The notes under the pieces: generated by a model
Seen by the model: only the letters and a program-made list of their open reading frames with translations
The model's database searches: none
Told to the model about the DNA's origin: nothing
Assembly (NCBI RefSeq): GCF_905404315.1
Contig: NC_066273.1
Coordinates: forward strand, 5,766,001-5,830,000
Source of the DNA: Leptidea sinapis
Taxonomy: Eukaryota; Arthropoda; Insecta; Lepidoptera; Pieridae
DNA: 64,000 nucleotides
Direction: 5' to 3'
Shown: piece after piece, positions 20,978-32,057 of the stretch
How positions within the stretch are numbered: the stretch's first letter is position 1
Layout of the letters: the number at the start of each line of letters is the position of its first letter
Position numbers and translations under genes: made by a program

Positions 20978-21285
20978 ACATAATAAATGAAAATTCACGT
21001 TATCTTCTTGCTCTTAATATCATTATTATAACACTAGAAATAAGGGATTACTATCTACTAATTCTAGTAGGCTTCATAAGATACGTAATAGCTTTAAGGG
21101 TAAATGTATACACTTTTATAATAAAGTCCCAGCCACCGTTTAGGCATTATCTATAAATATATTTAATGTTTTATTAAACAATGGCTCTGTCGGAAATCCT
21201 ACTCCACAGCTGAATATCTAAGTGATCGGACAGTCTGGGACTAGATTATGATTATTAAAGTGAAACTTTTATTACATCGTCTCAA
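20978..21285 (+). pseudogene. Jockey-type LINE tail (family J), near-identical to 18895 copy
   Basis: Blocks TAGGCTTCATAAGATACG, AAGGGTAAATGTATACACTT and GATCGGACAGTCTGGGACTA. The last ~155 bases differ from 19160-19318 by about one substitution and a 4-base deletion, and share the same ending AAGTGAAACTTTTATTACAT. Confidence 0.75.
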
Positions 21286-21317
21286 ACTTTTTCGTCTGTG
21301 TGTTGCATGTCGGGTGA

Positions 21318-21521
21318 CAGTCGGGCGGCACTACAATTGCGCTATTCACCTTGAGACATAAGATGTTAAGTCTCATTTGCCCAGTAATTTCACTAGCTAC
21401 CGCGCCCTTCAGACCGAAACACTGTAATGCTTCACATTACTGCTTCACGGAAGAAATAGGCAACGTTGTGGTACCAATAATCTAGCCGGCATCTTGTGTA
21501 AAAGAGCCTCACACTGGTAAA
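21318..21521 (-). repeat. Family A repeat, copy 7, inverted, truncated
   Basis: From CGGCACTACAATTGCGCTA to GAGCCTCACACTGGTAAAA. It lacks the A-rich half beyond the main hairpin. Confidence 0.78.
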
Positions 21522-21647
21522 ATTTATATAAAGTTATTACATTTTATTATTTTATTAGTAAACTCGACGTTTTAAAACCTTTCTAGATCTGGTTTTCAGG
21601 GGGAGTTATGTTTAGCAAAAATGCTGCGTCATTATTGTATAAATTGA

Positions 21648-21872
21648 CGCTCCATATAGCCGAATGGTTTGTGACCCTGACTACTAAGCTAGAGGTCCCG
21701 GGTTCGGTAGGTGCAATCATTTATGTGAGGAATATGGATGTTTGTTTCCGAGTATTTAAGTAAGTATATTGTATGAAATATATCGTTGTCTTGTACCCAT
21801 TGTACAGGTTATGCCTTGTTTGGGGCGAGATAATTTGTGTAAAAGTGGGTCAATATTAAAAAAATAATAATA
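21648..21872 (+). mobile_element. tRNA-headed SINE (family S), copy 2, decayed
   Basis: Box A is altered to TAGCCGAATGGTTTGTG and box B is partly deleted (GGGTTCGGTAGGTGC). The body and the GTCAATATTAAAAAAATAA tail remain. Confidence 0.75.
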
Positions 21873-22589
21873 GAGCACTTGGAACGATGTTAAATTTTAG
21901 AAAAGGTTAGGAAATTACATCAGATTACAACAGGCTTAGCACGCAACTTTGACAGACACAATTTTACTCACTCCCAACAGCAATTTGCCAGTCAATGAAA
22001 ATTGCACAAATCCATCTGATTGAGGGCTAATCGCTGACGAAATCGCGAATTCCAACAAAAGAGATTCTCATGACTATTTCAAAGCATCCTATAGCCCAGT
22101 TTTACCTTTTGTCCCAATTAAATACAATTTAGTGAGATTAAATACGAATTTGGAAGGACTTGTCGGCCATATTTCAAGCTATTTCGTCTGTCATGCGCAT
22201 GCGCCCTAACTGACGCTTTCCTTGATTTATTAAAGCAATCCATTGATTTATAGACATTAATTCAGGGAGTTTCGTTCTATTCCGCATCTAAATCATTTCA
22301 TTATTATAAGTTTCAGTAGCTTGTATGATGATGCATAGGAAGCATTGTGCTATTTCATATTTAAATGCTTTCCTTATGAACCGACAACGGGTTTTAATTG
22401 AATAGATTTCAACATTAAAGGAAACTTTTAAAATTTTAGTATTACCAACAAGATCACCAGATGTTAATTTAGTTAATTTACTAATACGAGGGGGTTAGAA
22501 ATCTCTGTAAAATCAAAGGTAAATAAATACTGTAATAAGTCCATATGTTGCCTCCCAGTATGTTTTTTGCATCAGTTTACATATTACAT
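21873..22589. other. Apparently single-copy intergenic DNA
   Basis: Mixed-composition DNA without repeat matches or frames. It includes CTGTCATGCGCATGCGCCC and a conserved-looking stretch near 22200-22290. Candidate regulatory DNA on negative evidence only. Confidence 0.3.
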
Positions 22590-22800
22590 TGAAAATGAAA
22601 ACTTGAAAAGATTTGTAAAACAATGAAAATGTAAATCTGGATTTAAAAGAGTGGCAATGAGTTTCTTGCTACTTCTGCTCATTAGGTTAACCCTTTACGA
22701 AGAAGCGGTAGATTAAAAAAAATTTTTTTTTGCCATTCATAAGTGTCATTTCCTTGACCTACATGAATAAAGTGATTTTGATTTGATTTGTAGATTTGCC
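22590..22800 (+). repeat. LINE 3' UTR (family G)
   Basis: AAGAGTGGCAATGAGTTTCT, then CCCTTTACGAAGAAGCGGTAG, then an end rich in GATTT repeats (22776-22792). The same blocks are inverted at 56820-57090. Confidence 0.65.
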
Positions 22801-23127
22801 GCCATAAGATTGTAGTGATTTCATCGGTAACCATCCCGCGAATATAATATGCCTAATGAGGTTTGCCAGCACGCTCAGGCGAATATAGGAAACTCCAGGA
22901 TTTTGGAGAGGTGGTGAGTACTGAGTAGAGTGTTTACCTGAGTACTCCTTTATTAAATACAGTCCACTTGAAATTCTCTTGCGCGACAATATTTGTGGTC
23001 CTTCGAACCGAATTTAAACCAGCCTATGTATGAAACATCGTAATTAATGTAAGGTTTATTTAGCTGTTCAACTATGTTGATGGAGCCTATTTACATTTAA
23101 TATATCGGATACCAATCGGACACTTTT
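22801..23127. other. Unassigned DNA
   Basis: A 76-codon minus-strand frame (22759-22989) crosses here, partly inside the LINE tail. It shows nothing recognisable. Confidence 0.25.
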
Positions 23128-23390
23128 TGCACTTGATGCACGGCTAGGAGGCTAACAACATGGCGCCCTTTTCTTCCATAAAGTAGTAATGTGTTTGTCT
23201 ATTGTGTTTTGGTATGAAGAGCGCCATAGCTAAAGAAATTACTGGAGTAGTGACACCTAACATCTTGTGTTTCAAATCGCTTTGAAATCTAGGTTTAACA
23301 GAATTTAATAAAAATAATTAGAACTGAGCGACACTGTATTACAATAGAAAGGGCATTTCCCTTACCATCAACTAAGGTGATGAAGTTAAG
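23128..23390 (+). repeat. Family A repeat, copy 8, old and diverged
   Basis: Only scattered blocks match: TAAAGTAGTAATGTGTTTG, GAAATTACTGG, CCTAACATCTTGTG. This is the oldest-looking copy, 60 bases left of the fresher copy 9 in the same direction. Confidence 0.6.
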
Positions 23391-23448
23391 TTATGAAAAG
23401 AAGTTAGGATGATAAAAACCCTGTACTAAATAAACATACATAAACCAC

Positions 23449-23765
23449 AGTGGAAGGCTCCTTTGCACAGGAAGCTGGCTAGATAATGGGTACCACAACG
23501 GCGCCTATTACTGCCGTGAAGCAGTAATGCTTACACATTACTGTGTTTCGGTCTGAAGAGCGTCGTAACTAGTGAAATTACTGGGCAAATGAGACTTAAC
23601 ATCTTATGTCTCAAGGTGACGAGCGCAATTGTAGTGCCGCTCAGAATATTTGGGTTTTTCAAGAATCCTGAGCGGCATTGAATTGTAATGTGTAGTGCGT
23701 ATCAATTACCGTCTGATAAGCTGAAAGTCCTGTTCTATTCGTCCCTTATTTTCATAAAAAAAAGT
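23449..23765 (+). repeat. Family A repeat, copy 9
   Basis: Full length from CAGTGGAAGGCTCCTTTGC to CCTTATTTTCATAAAAAAA, with both hairpins recognisable. Confidence 0.82.
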
Positions 23766-24220
23766 ACTAATAGTTTTTTATGCATTCATAAAGAGTCGTG
23801 ATATGCATATTTTTCCTGTTAGTAGGTTAGTATTGTAATCGCAAAGCCATAGGTGAGAAATAATTATTTAATGATGATCACTTTGTGCCCTTGGCTATCA
23901 CGTGATAGTTGTCTGAGGAAGCCACGAACGAAACAATGGTTTATTCGTTTTTATCATAATCCTTGTCAGAAAGAGATTTATGTTTGCTTTGAGCTAAGCT
24001 ATTAATATGGGATTAGTGAAAAACAGTGTCGTAAGAACGGTTGTAGTAACATATAATTGTTTATGTGCTTCAATAACTTAACAAATCATTGCAGCCATTT
24101 TTTATTAATTTAATAACCATAGCCAAATATATTTATTGATTCAGTTGGTACAAGAAGGTCTTTATAAAGTTATGGATGTTTCAATGCGCTCCGCTAGAGC
24201 ATTCCAATTGCAGTCTTTTT
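23766..24220. other. AT-rich DNA, nothing recognised
   Basis: No repeat copy or coding signal seen. Confidence 0.3.
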
Positions 24221-24890
24221 AACCGACTTCAAAAAAGGAGGAGGTTCTCAATTCGTCGGTATTTTTTTATGTTTGTTACCTCAAAACTTTCGACTGGGTG
24301 AACCGATTTTTATAATTCTTTTTTTATTTGAAATCTTCCCGTGTGGTCCCATTACTTTAAATATTTTATATATATTTGGTCCAGATCTGACAATGGCATC
24401 CATGAGAAAAAAATAAGTCTTAAATTTGCTATACGCAAGTGATTGATATATTTACATTTATTTTTAGATTTTTATATATAGACAAATTGTTTGTTAGTGT
24501 ACTTCAAATTCACTAAAAACAAAAAAAATAAAAAAAAAATAACAAGAAATCAACCCACTTCAAAAACCCTATTCCAAAAAAATTCTAATTAATTAATCTA
24601 ATTCTAGTTAAGATTATTGTAATTTTTGGAGTCGGTGACATCCAAGTTAGGTTTGTACATATAGTACATAGTTATAGGTGAGATGTGCTTGAGTCTTGAG
24701 GACGCGAGAGGAGAGAGCGGGTCGCGGCGAAAGGACACCGATTCCAAGAATAACAATAATTTTAACTAGAATTAGATTAATTAATTACATTGTATAAGAA
24801 TACGCAATTATTTTTATACTTTTTAGTGCATATCTATTATATCTATTGTTTTGGAATAGTGTTTTTGAAGTCGGTTGTTTTGTCGTTATT
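24221..24890 (+). mobile_element. Family D foldback element, longest copy
   Basis: Starts AACCGACTTCAAAAAAGGAG and ends TTTTTGAAGTCGGTTG, inverted ends of about 15 bases. The right part (24550-24876) is itself a long imperfect palindrome: ACTTCAAAAACCCTATTCCA and AATCTAATTCTAGTTA pair with TAACTAGAATTAGATT and TTGGAATAGTGTTTTTGAAG around a GC-rich centre (AGGAGAGAGCGGGTCGCGG). No coding capacity. It behaves like a foldback/MITE-type DNA transposon, though the class is not proven. Confidence 0.65.
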
Positions 24891-25158
24891 TTTTTACAGA
24901 TGTTTTTGCATATAAAATATTACAATTAATGTTCAAAATCTTAACAAATAAACCAATTTGCAGAAAGCATCTTTAAAGTTAATGTTTCGTTATATCACAT
25001 TCTGTTAAGTATCACAGTCTGAAATGTTAAGGATGGTTGCTGCAAGTAGCGGAAAGTCTTTTAAAAACAATAAATAAATAATATGAATTATAAACAAACG
25101 GAACAAATCTTTTGACTATTATTAACAATACTATAATTACATTAAAAGTGTATTTAGA
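24891..25158. other. AT-rich DNA, nothing recognised
   Basis: No repeat copy or coding signal seen. Confidence 0.3.
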
Positions 25159-25159
25159 A

Positions 25160-25690
25160 TACTGGATACCGCGTTAGATAGCTAGGCTGATCCGTTGATC
25201 GAAATAGCTGCCAGGGTTTGGGTTTCCATTAGCCCTATTGACGCGCGTAGATAATACTTTGTAAATTCTCCACGCCTCTGGTCTGGAAAATGTCTCTCGA
25301 CACAGAACAGCACAAAGATGTAATACTTACTGCATCGGACATACTATTTGTATTTTCTTTGATCAACGCAAGTGTTTACTCTTTTAAATAATTTATATAA
25401 ACACTAAGCAACGACATAATTGCGACGTTTGCTGTCTTCGGCAGTCGAAGCAGCAGCCCCAGCACCAACTGACGTAACTTGGACATGAGAAGGAGCCAGG
25501 GTGTCAACGCAAACCAACAGCGTCATTCCATCAGGACGCACACCATCGCGGCGGTTAATTTGGCTCTAAAACAGTTGGTATATTAAGAGCATCAAATGCC
25601 CTGCAGATGACTTCATTAATGCTGGCGTGACTATGCGACCTGCGGATTTTAAGCAGGATATTTGATTAGGTTGGCCATCGCGGCCATAAT
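25160..25690 (-). pseudogene. LINE C-terminus with RPDG nuclease remnant (R2-group-like), broken
   Basis: The minus strand gives, over several frames, SCLKSAGR, NEVICRAFDALNIPTVLEPN, a frameshift, NRRDGVRPDGMTLLV, CVDTLAPSHVQVTSVGAGAA, STAEDSKRRNYVV and a mutated QRISLAI*RG end. RPDG followed by a WDATCVDT-like strand is the PD-(D/E)xK nuclease pattern; here the WDAT part is lost. It is the same family as 8341-8720. A frameshift, a deletion and stops make it inactive. Confidence 0.65.
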
Positions 25691-25729
25691 ACCATTTGGA
25701 TCTAAAACAGCTGATAAAATAAAAATAAA

Positions 25730-26308
25730 ATTTTTGGAATCGGTGTCCTTCCGCGACCCGCTCTCGCCTCTCGCCTCCTCATGACTCAAGCACATCTCAC
25801 CTATAACTATGTATGTAGTAACAAACCTATCTTGTATGACACCGACTCCAAAAATTACAATAATTGTAACTAGAATTAGATTAATTAATTAGATTGTATA
25901 AAAATACGCAATTATTTTTATACATTTTAGTTAATATTATATCTATTGTTTTGGAATAGTGTTTTTGAAGTCGGTTGTTTTTTTGTTATTTTTTTTATTT
26001 TATGATTTTTAGTGAATTTGAAGTACACTAACTAACAATTTGTCTAAATGTGTGTAGATATACTAAATTTTTAAATGCAGCAATGAACGTAAGTACCTAC
26101 CTTGCAATTTGATTACAGTCAGTGTTCCATTACTTTAGTCATGGATTCCTATGATCAAATTATAATGGGACTATACGGGAAGCACCAGCTTTCAAATAAA
26201 AAAAGAATTATCAAAATCCGTTCACTCAGTCGAAAGTTTTGAGGTAACAAACATAAAAAAAAAACATACCGACGAATTGAGAACCTCCACCTTTTTTTAA
26301 GTCGGTTA
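25730..26308 (-). mobile_element. Family D foldback element, inverted copy
   Basis: Left part is one palindrome half (GGAATCGGTGTCC, AACTAGAATTAGATTAATTA, TTTTTGAAGTCGGTTG). Right part is the inverted long arm, from AAGCACCAGCTTTCAAATAA to TTTTTTTAAGTCGGTTAA. The outer palindrome half is missing compared with 24221-24890. Confidence 0.6.
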
Positions 26309-26400
26309 AATATTTTAAAAATGAATGAATAATGTATACTTTAAAATTCGTATAACGTGAGAGACGAGTGCAATTTGTGATGCCACTCAGAATTTCTGAC

Positions 26401-26688
26401 TTTTTTTAATGAAAATAAGGGACGAGAAGAGCAAGACGTTCAGCTGATAATAATTAATCCATTACAATGTATTCCCGCTCAGGTTTCTTGAAAAACCTCA
26501 AAAATTGTGAACGCCACTACAATTGCGCTCGTCACATTGAGACACAAGATGTTAAGTCTCATTTGCCCAGTAATTTCACTAGCTACGGCGCCCTTCAGAC
26601 CGAAATACAGTAATGTTTACACATTACTGTTTCACGGCAGAAATAGGCTCCGTTGTGGTACTCATAATCTAGCCACTGGTAAAATTTC
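26401..26688 (-). repeat. Family A repeat, copy 10, inverted
   Basis: From TTTTTTTAATGAAAATAAGG to ATAATCTAGCCACTGGTAAA, with an internal deletion of the CGGCATCCTGTGCAAAGG block. Confidence 0.8.
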
Positions 26689-27081
26689 AATAAGTGATAA
26701 AACATTGAATGTGAACTTTCTCGAATCATTTTGTCCATACTACTGAGCCAACAGACCATCAATAAATTCTTTTGTATAAAATGCTTTCAAAAGGGCATTA
26801 ATAATTTACTATTAAAAGGCTTAGAAAAATATGTTTATTGAGTACCGCACGCGCCGACAAGCCCGCTCACGCAACCAAATTGACAGCTGCCAATCAACAC
26901 AAATCATCAATATAATAGGTTCATTTTGGCCAATTAGAACCCGGTCGAACCCACAATGTCGATAAAATATACCGAATATTGAATATTACTACCTCGCCAG
27001 TCATCTTTAATGTTTTAATAAAGTTTGATTAAATATATACCTATGTATATAGGTACATTTTACACTTAAATGTATCTTTTT
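26689..27081. other. Apparently single-copy intergenic DNA
   Basis: GC-richer 26845-26965 (CGCACGCGCCGACAAGCCCG) without repeat match or open frame. Possible regulatory DNA. Confidence 0.3.
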
Positions 27082-27342
27082 AACCGAATTCAAAAAAAGA
27101 AGGAAGTTCTCAATTAGTCGGTATGTTTTGTTTGTTACCCCAGAACTTTTGACTGGGTAAACCGATTTTGATAATTCTTTTTTTATTTGAAAGCTGGTGC
27201 TTCCCGTGTGGTCACTTTGAAATACAATACATACAACAAAAATAAGAATTAAGATTATTAATTAGATTGTATAAAAATGCGCAATTATTTATTTATTTTA
27301 ATACTAATTGTTTTGGTAACGTGTTTTCGAAGTCGGTTACAT
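27082..27342 (+). mobile_element. Family D element, short copy
   Basis: TAACCGAATTCAAAAAAAGA start, CTGGTGCTTCCCGTGTGGTC middle, TTTCGAAGTCGGTTAC end. The central palindrome is mostly deleted. Confidence 0.6.
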
Positions 27343-27844
27343 TTTTGTTATTTTTTTTTAAACTATCAGTGAATACCATTGCTTTTTTGTGACTGAATGA
27401 AAAATGAGGTCAGAAAGCTATGAAAAAATTTAAATATAGTTTTTGTTTTCAGTAAAGTTGCCCTTTGAAGTGTATTTAAAAGAAACTCATACAAGAAATT
27501 TAATGTATTTTAGATTTATATTATAATCCAACTTAACTGAAACATTTATATAAATTAACAAAAATCTTATTTTGCAAATTGATAAATGGAATATTTTTTA
27601 TCAAATTAATGTATTGTCCTCGGTCCACGATGATTCTACGAAGTTTGAACTCAATCTGGCCGTTTAAAGTGGGTCATAATTGCGCCGGTCATAAATGATA
27701 TTGTTATAATAGTTGAATAGGTTCGAGTTCCTACAAAGGTACTAGTTTGAATATGCATGATAAACCACTCTGATACATAATTTTAAAATATCTATTGAAA
27801 CTGAATGTATGTAAATAACAATGATGGCGTGTTGTACATAATTT
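27343..27844. other. AT-rich DNA, nothing recognised
   Basis: No repeat copy or coding signal seen. A phrase at 27530 (ATCCAACTTAACTGAA) recurs at 28987. Confidence 0.3.
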
Positions 27845-28157
27845 TACCAGTGGGAGGCTCCTTTGCACAGGATGCCGGCTAGATTATAGGTACCACAACG
27901 GCACCTATTCCTGCCGTGAAGCAGTAATATGTAAACATTACTGTGTTTCGGTCTAAAGGGCGCCGTAGCTAGTGAAATTACAGGGCAAATGAGACTTAAC
28001 ATCTTATGTCTCAAGGTGATGAGCGCAATTGTAGTGCCGCTCAGAATTTTTGAGTTTTTCAAGAATCCTGAGCGGCACTGCATTGTAATGGGCAGGGATC
28101 AATTACCATCACCTGGACGTGCTGCTCGTCTCGTTCCTTATTTTCATAAAAAAAAGC
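27845..28157 (+). repeat. Family A repeat, copy 11, full length
   Basis: One of the best-preserved copies, with the main stem exact: GTGCCGCTCAG at the left, CTGAGCGGCAC at the right. Ends CTTATTTTCATAAAAAAAAG. Confidence 0.85.
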
Positions 28158-28589
28158 TTTGACTAAACTTTATCTTTTAGTAAATGAAAATATTGACATT
28201 AATGAAAAATAGTTGAATTATATTTGAACGTAAATGAATTTCAATTTTGAAATATATTTAAATAAAACACTTTTTAAGAGTTTAAAACGCCTGTAATTGT
28301 AACTTTGCTTTTACATTAGATTTTTGCGTAAAACTTACATTTTTATTATTACGACGTTTCAAGACCTTTACAGATTTCGTTTTCAGGCCCCCTGATTACA
28401 CCAATTACACGCATGCTAATCAAAGAAAATACTATGTGCATCAGTACTGACTGGCAAATGCCAACCAAATCAAAAGTTTATTAAAAAAAAAATTCAAACC
28501 GTTATTTATAGAACAGCTGAAACCAAGCTAAGGTAGCCCAACAACCTGTAAACCATTTTAATAAATCTTAAATTGTACTTAATTATCAA
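28158..28589. other. AT-rich DNA, nothing recognised
   Basis: No repeat copy or coding signal seen. Confidence 0.3.
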
Positions 28590-28935
28590 TATCCGGATGA
28601 CCGAGCCTTGCTCGGATTTCAAAGAATGTACAAAACTTGAACAAAAAAACTCATAGAACATCTGGATTTGAACTTGGGTCTTCTGCTTTCCGGATCACCC
28701 AATGTCCCATCTGATTTATTACAGTCTTGTATATAGTGGCCAAATTTACCGTTGTATTCTACTGTAGCTGTTTCTCATTAAAACACGGATAAAACTACAT
28801 TTTTTTAAATTGAAACCCCCTATATCCCCCCCTATCGCCCCCGAAATCCCCTGTATACAAAATTTTATGAAAATCGTTAGAGCCGTTTTCGAGATTCAGA
28901 TTATATATATACAAGAATTGCTCGCTTAAAGATGT
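28590..28935 (-). repeat. Probable tRNA-related repeat with CCGAGC hairpin
   Basis: The minus strand has a box-B-like AAGTTCAAATCC (near 28665-28680) and a perfect CCGAGC/GCTCGG hairpin at 28601-28615. The + strand ends in TATATATATACAAGAATTGC. Single copy here, so repeat status rests on its style alone. Confidence 0.4.
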
Positions 28936-29636
28936 AAGATTCAATTTAATTTCACAAAAGAGATTGAATATATTATAAAATACTATAATCCAACTTAACT
29001 GAACCATTTTTCTATCAACTTGCGTGCTTATAATAACTCCAAAACATATATTTAAATCATAATCCGAGACTCTACAATTAAACGCATAATTACCTAAAAT
29101 AATTGGGACCAATCTCTTAATCGGAATAAAATTCGTCAAATTCTAAGTAATAGCAGGTATGTATTACTGACGAGTTCCGTCTAGGAGAACATATAATTAT
29201 TGTGGATCAAATTTTGAAGTGTGCGGTTTAGTTATTAAATAGAATCCCAACCAAATGCGGTTATAATGGTCGTCTAGTGATACGAGAACAGAAGGCAATC
29301 ATTTTGTTTTAGTAAAATTTGCAGCATTTTGGGCATTAAATATGAAACGTGCCTTCTGTAAGCTTCAAAAATCATTACGGAACCGATTTTGGGTCCGTTT
29401 TAATATAAATAATGATTGGTTTGTGACATTTTATTGCAAAACTATGATTTATGGGGTTGTTTTGGCCACTTTGTTATACCAAGCTACAATTATGTTGCAG
29501 AGGCTGCATTGAACGTATACTTAGATACAAATGGGATATATCTTTATGAGACATTTTTGGGTTTTAAGGAAGATTTAATTAAATTTATAATATTTAAGGT
29601 TTGCTGCCACACCTTTCTATACAATTTATGAAATAA
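28936..29636. other. Unassigned AT-rich DNA with two unremarkable frames
   Basis: Frames of 114 (minus, 28795-29139) and 71 codons (plus, 29416-29631) show no domain. Not called as genes. Confidence 0.25.
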
Positions 29637-29690
29637 AACTACTGACCCGGCAATCGCTTTTTAGCCATTTTCGAATTAAATTTATTTGTA
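29637..29690 (-). repeat. Helitron 3' terminus remnant
   Basis: CTACTGACCCGGCAATCGCT is a mutated Helitron end (consensus CTAGCTGACCCGGCAAACG). The remainder of the element cannot be followed. Confidence 0.4.
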
Positions 29691-29699
29691 AATAAAGTA

Positions 29700-30150
29700 C
29701 AAATTGTATGTAATGGTGTCATAGCGATAAAAGCGCTATATTACTCACAAAAAAAAAGTATTTTACAATTTTACTTAAATTTAAGTACCTACAAATATAA
29801 ACCCATTCGGATTTTGCCGTGTACTACACTTGTCGCATGTTATAAATAAACTAAGAGAAAACTAAAAATATACTATATGACATAATATCAGTACTTATAA
29901 CTAATTACAATATGTCTTCATAACAATTATTAGCATTAAACAATATTTAAAATTACAAAAAACAAACATCTTAAATATAATACACTAAAATTATACATAC
30001 TTTCGATCACATTTTAATGTCTTTTATCTGTTCTGTGCTTGCGATACAATTTCTAGACGTCATTCCGAATAGAGTGAGCCATCACTCATATTTTTAGGAT
30101 TTTTTTAAAGAATTAACACGTTTTTAAATTTGTTGTCTTGCCTATTGCAA
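29700..30150. other. AT-rich DNA, nothing recognised
   Basis: No repeat copy or coding signal seen. Confidence 0.3.
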
Positions 30151-30151
30151 C

Positions 30152-30468
30152 ATTTTTTATGACAATAAGGGACGAGACGAGCAGGATGTTCAGCTGATGG
30201 TAATTGATACGTCCTGCCCATTACAACGCAGTGCCGCTCAGGATTTTTGAAAAAACCCAAACACACTAAATACTAGAAAGTGTTTTTTGTGTGTCATAAG
30301 ATTATTGAAATTTAATATTCATGATTTGCCCAGTAATTTTACTAGCTACGGCGCCCTTCTGAGCGAAACACATTAATGCTTACACATTACTGCTTCGTTG
30401 CAGGAGTAGGCTCCGTTTTGGTATCCATAATATAGCCTGCGCAAATGAGCCTCCCACTGGTAAAAATA
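30152..30468 (-). repeat. Family A repeat, copy 12, inverted
   Basis: From TTTTTTATGACAATAAGGG to GAGCCTCCCACTGGTAAAAA. The distal arm of the main hairpin is replaced by unrelated sequence (ACACTAAATACTAGAAAGTG, itself a small hairpin). Confidence 0.8.
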
Positions 30469-30794
30469 TAGTTATTGGTAAAGTATTGTTTAAGTGGTTT
30501 TATTAGATAGACGATGCATAAATTTAGGATGTTTTTTGAACCAACGATTACTTTCTTCGATCAGCTTGGAGATGTACAAAAAGGGCAAAAAATAGAGCAA
30601 GTACGGAAGAATTATTTTTAGAAACACTTTCTAGTAATTTATTTCACCTTATTTAAAAAAAATTAACAAAATTAAAAATGGAAACGACGGGAATAATATT
30701 TGATAATTTATTACATTCATAAGTAATTATTAATGAAAAATTGAATAAATAAACTGTTACGTAATATCATTCATTTGAATGTCTTATAAATCTT
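30469..30794. other. AT-rich DNA, nothing recognised
   Basis: No repeat copy or coding signal seen. Confidence 0.3.
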
Positions 30795-31060
30795 CTAGCT
30801 GACCCAACAGACGTTGAACCATAATATAAAGAAACATACAGGTGGAATTTTGTAAGATCCGTAGCTTTCAGTGAAAGGTTGAATGTCTTTTTATATTACG
30901 TTTGCCTGTACTGGCGTTGCGTGTCTGATAATACGCCATGCTATTTTTACGTCAGATTACATATCTGACTAAAGATGTCTTTAAGAGACAAAACACACTA
31001 GCTTTCAGAAATCGTCAGTGCCCCAGAGCACTAGATTTTTCTGATACCTAAAGTGCCGTA
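30795..31060 (-). repeat. Helitron 3' terminus, partial
   Basis: CTAGCTGACCCAACAGACGT at 30795 matches the Helitron 3' end, but the 5' end is not recognisable and the flanking base is T rather than A. The right limit is arbitrary. Confidence 0.4.
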
Positions 31061-31261
31061 CGGCACACTATTGCCTCATTAAGTTCTGACCCCTATTTTG
31101 ATTATTAGATGATTCATTTTACACGGTCTTATAGCTTATTTCAATAGCTTTCTGGTACATTCACTCAAATCATCCTAACTATAAGCAATCTATTGCTACA
31201 CACCACACATCTGAGGCATACCGTGCGATCATTGTTTCCAGGAACGGAAAGGCTAGATCAC

Positions 31262-31345
31262 AAATTAAGGGTATGTTCCGATATGTAGAAAACTGTAGAA
31301 AAATTCGTTCCGTTATGGACTGCCAGTATACTGCCGCAGTACCAT
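31262..31345. repeat. Repeat shared with 37117-37255
   Basis: GGGTATGTTCCGATATG is exact in both places, followed by loosely alignable phrases CCGTTCC..., CAGTATACTG and CCGCA. It lies just left of the LINE. Confidence 0.45.
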
Positions 31346-31439
31346 AGGGAAACCATAGGGAAAATGACATCTACGAGACGAACTACTGCATGCTGCTCGG
31401 GTGCGACGCGGTGCGGACACCAGTGGTACCGGAGTGGGA

Positions 31440-31646
31440 GGGGAGTCACGGCGTTTCTACATAAATGAACACCTGTCACACATGAACCGAAATCTTTTTT
31501 ATTTAGCGCGGGAAAAGCTTGGAAGTAATAAAAACTGGCGTTTCATATGGACCCGGGGAGGACGAATATATGCTAGGCGCGAAAATGGTAATAAAGTAAT
31601 AAACATTCGTTGTGAAAACGATATCGATAAGGTTTTTTGTATGTAA
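31440..31646 (+). pseudogene. LINE ORF1 C-terminal fragment (FP-like domain)
   Basis: An open stretch ending in TAA encodes INEHLSHMNRNLFYLAREK followed by WRFIWTRGGRIYARR and NIRCENDIDKVF. This pattern (hydrophobic helix, FxWTxxGxIxxR core, xEDxxK end) is the C-terminal domain shared by many arthropod LINE ORF1 proteins and baculovirus-FP-like proteins, thought to bind nucleic acid. The N-terminal zipper and zinc-knuckle parts are missing. It lies just upstream of ORF2, where ORF1 should be. Confidence 0.7.
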
Positions 31647-31673
31647 ACAATTTAAAACTTGTTACTGATCTCT

Positions 31674-31972
31674 GTAATATAGCCTTTTCTTGTCTAGCTA
31701 ATGTTACTATATTATTACCTCATCATTTAGTAGATTTTAACTATTTTTTGTGTATTAGTCGAGTATGTTTATTATTAATGTTATTGTTTAAATATTATTA
31801 TTGTATACCATTGGATCTACGTAATATAGCCCCTTCGAGTCTCGCTAATGTAACCATATTATTACTTATTAGTAGGATTACCCATCATATAGTAGATATT
31901 AACTGTTTTCTGTGTATTAGTAAATTAAGTTTATTTTTAATTTTATTAATTAAATATTATTATTGGAAACCA
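31674..31972 (+). repeat. 147-bp tandem duplication between LINE ORF1 and ORF2
   Basis: Two imperfect copies begin with GTAATATAGC at 31674 and 31821, a period of 147 bases (49 codons). Both keep one frame open with similar hydrophobic translations (SxLANVTILL, then VDxNxFLCIS, then KYYY). The frame continues to TAG at 32069-32071, inside the start of ORF2. Its first codons lack an ATG, so translation is unproven. Confidence 0.7.
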
Positions 31973-32057
31973 TTCTATATTAATCGGCTTGTTGACAGTA
32001 CTACCAGGCAAATACTTTATTGCATTAAATTGGGTCCTTTTCTCAATGATAACATAA

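Noticed and set aside
31258..31479. Upstream part of LINE ORF1
   Set aside because: The short frames there show no ORF1 features; the segment instead shares its start with 37117-37260, so it is a separate repeat.
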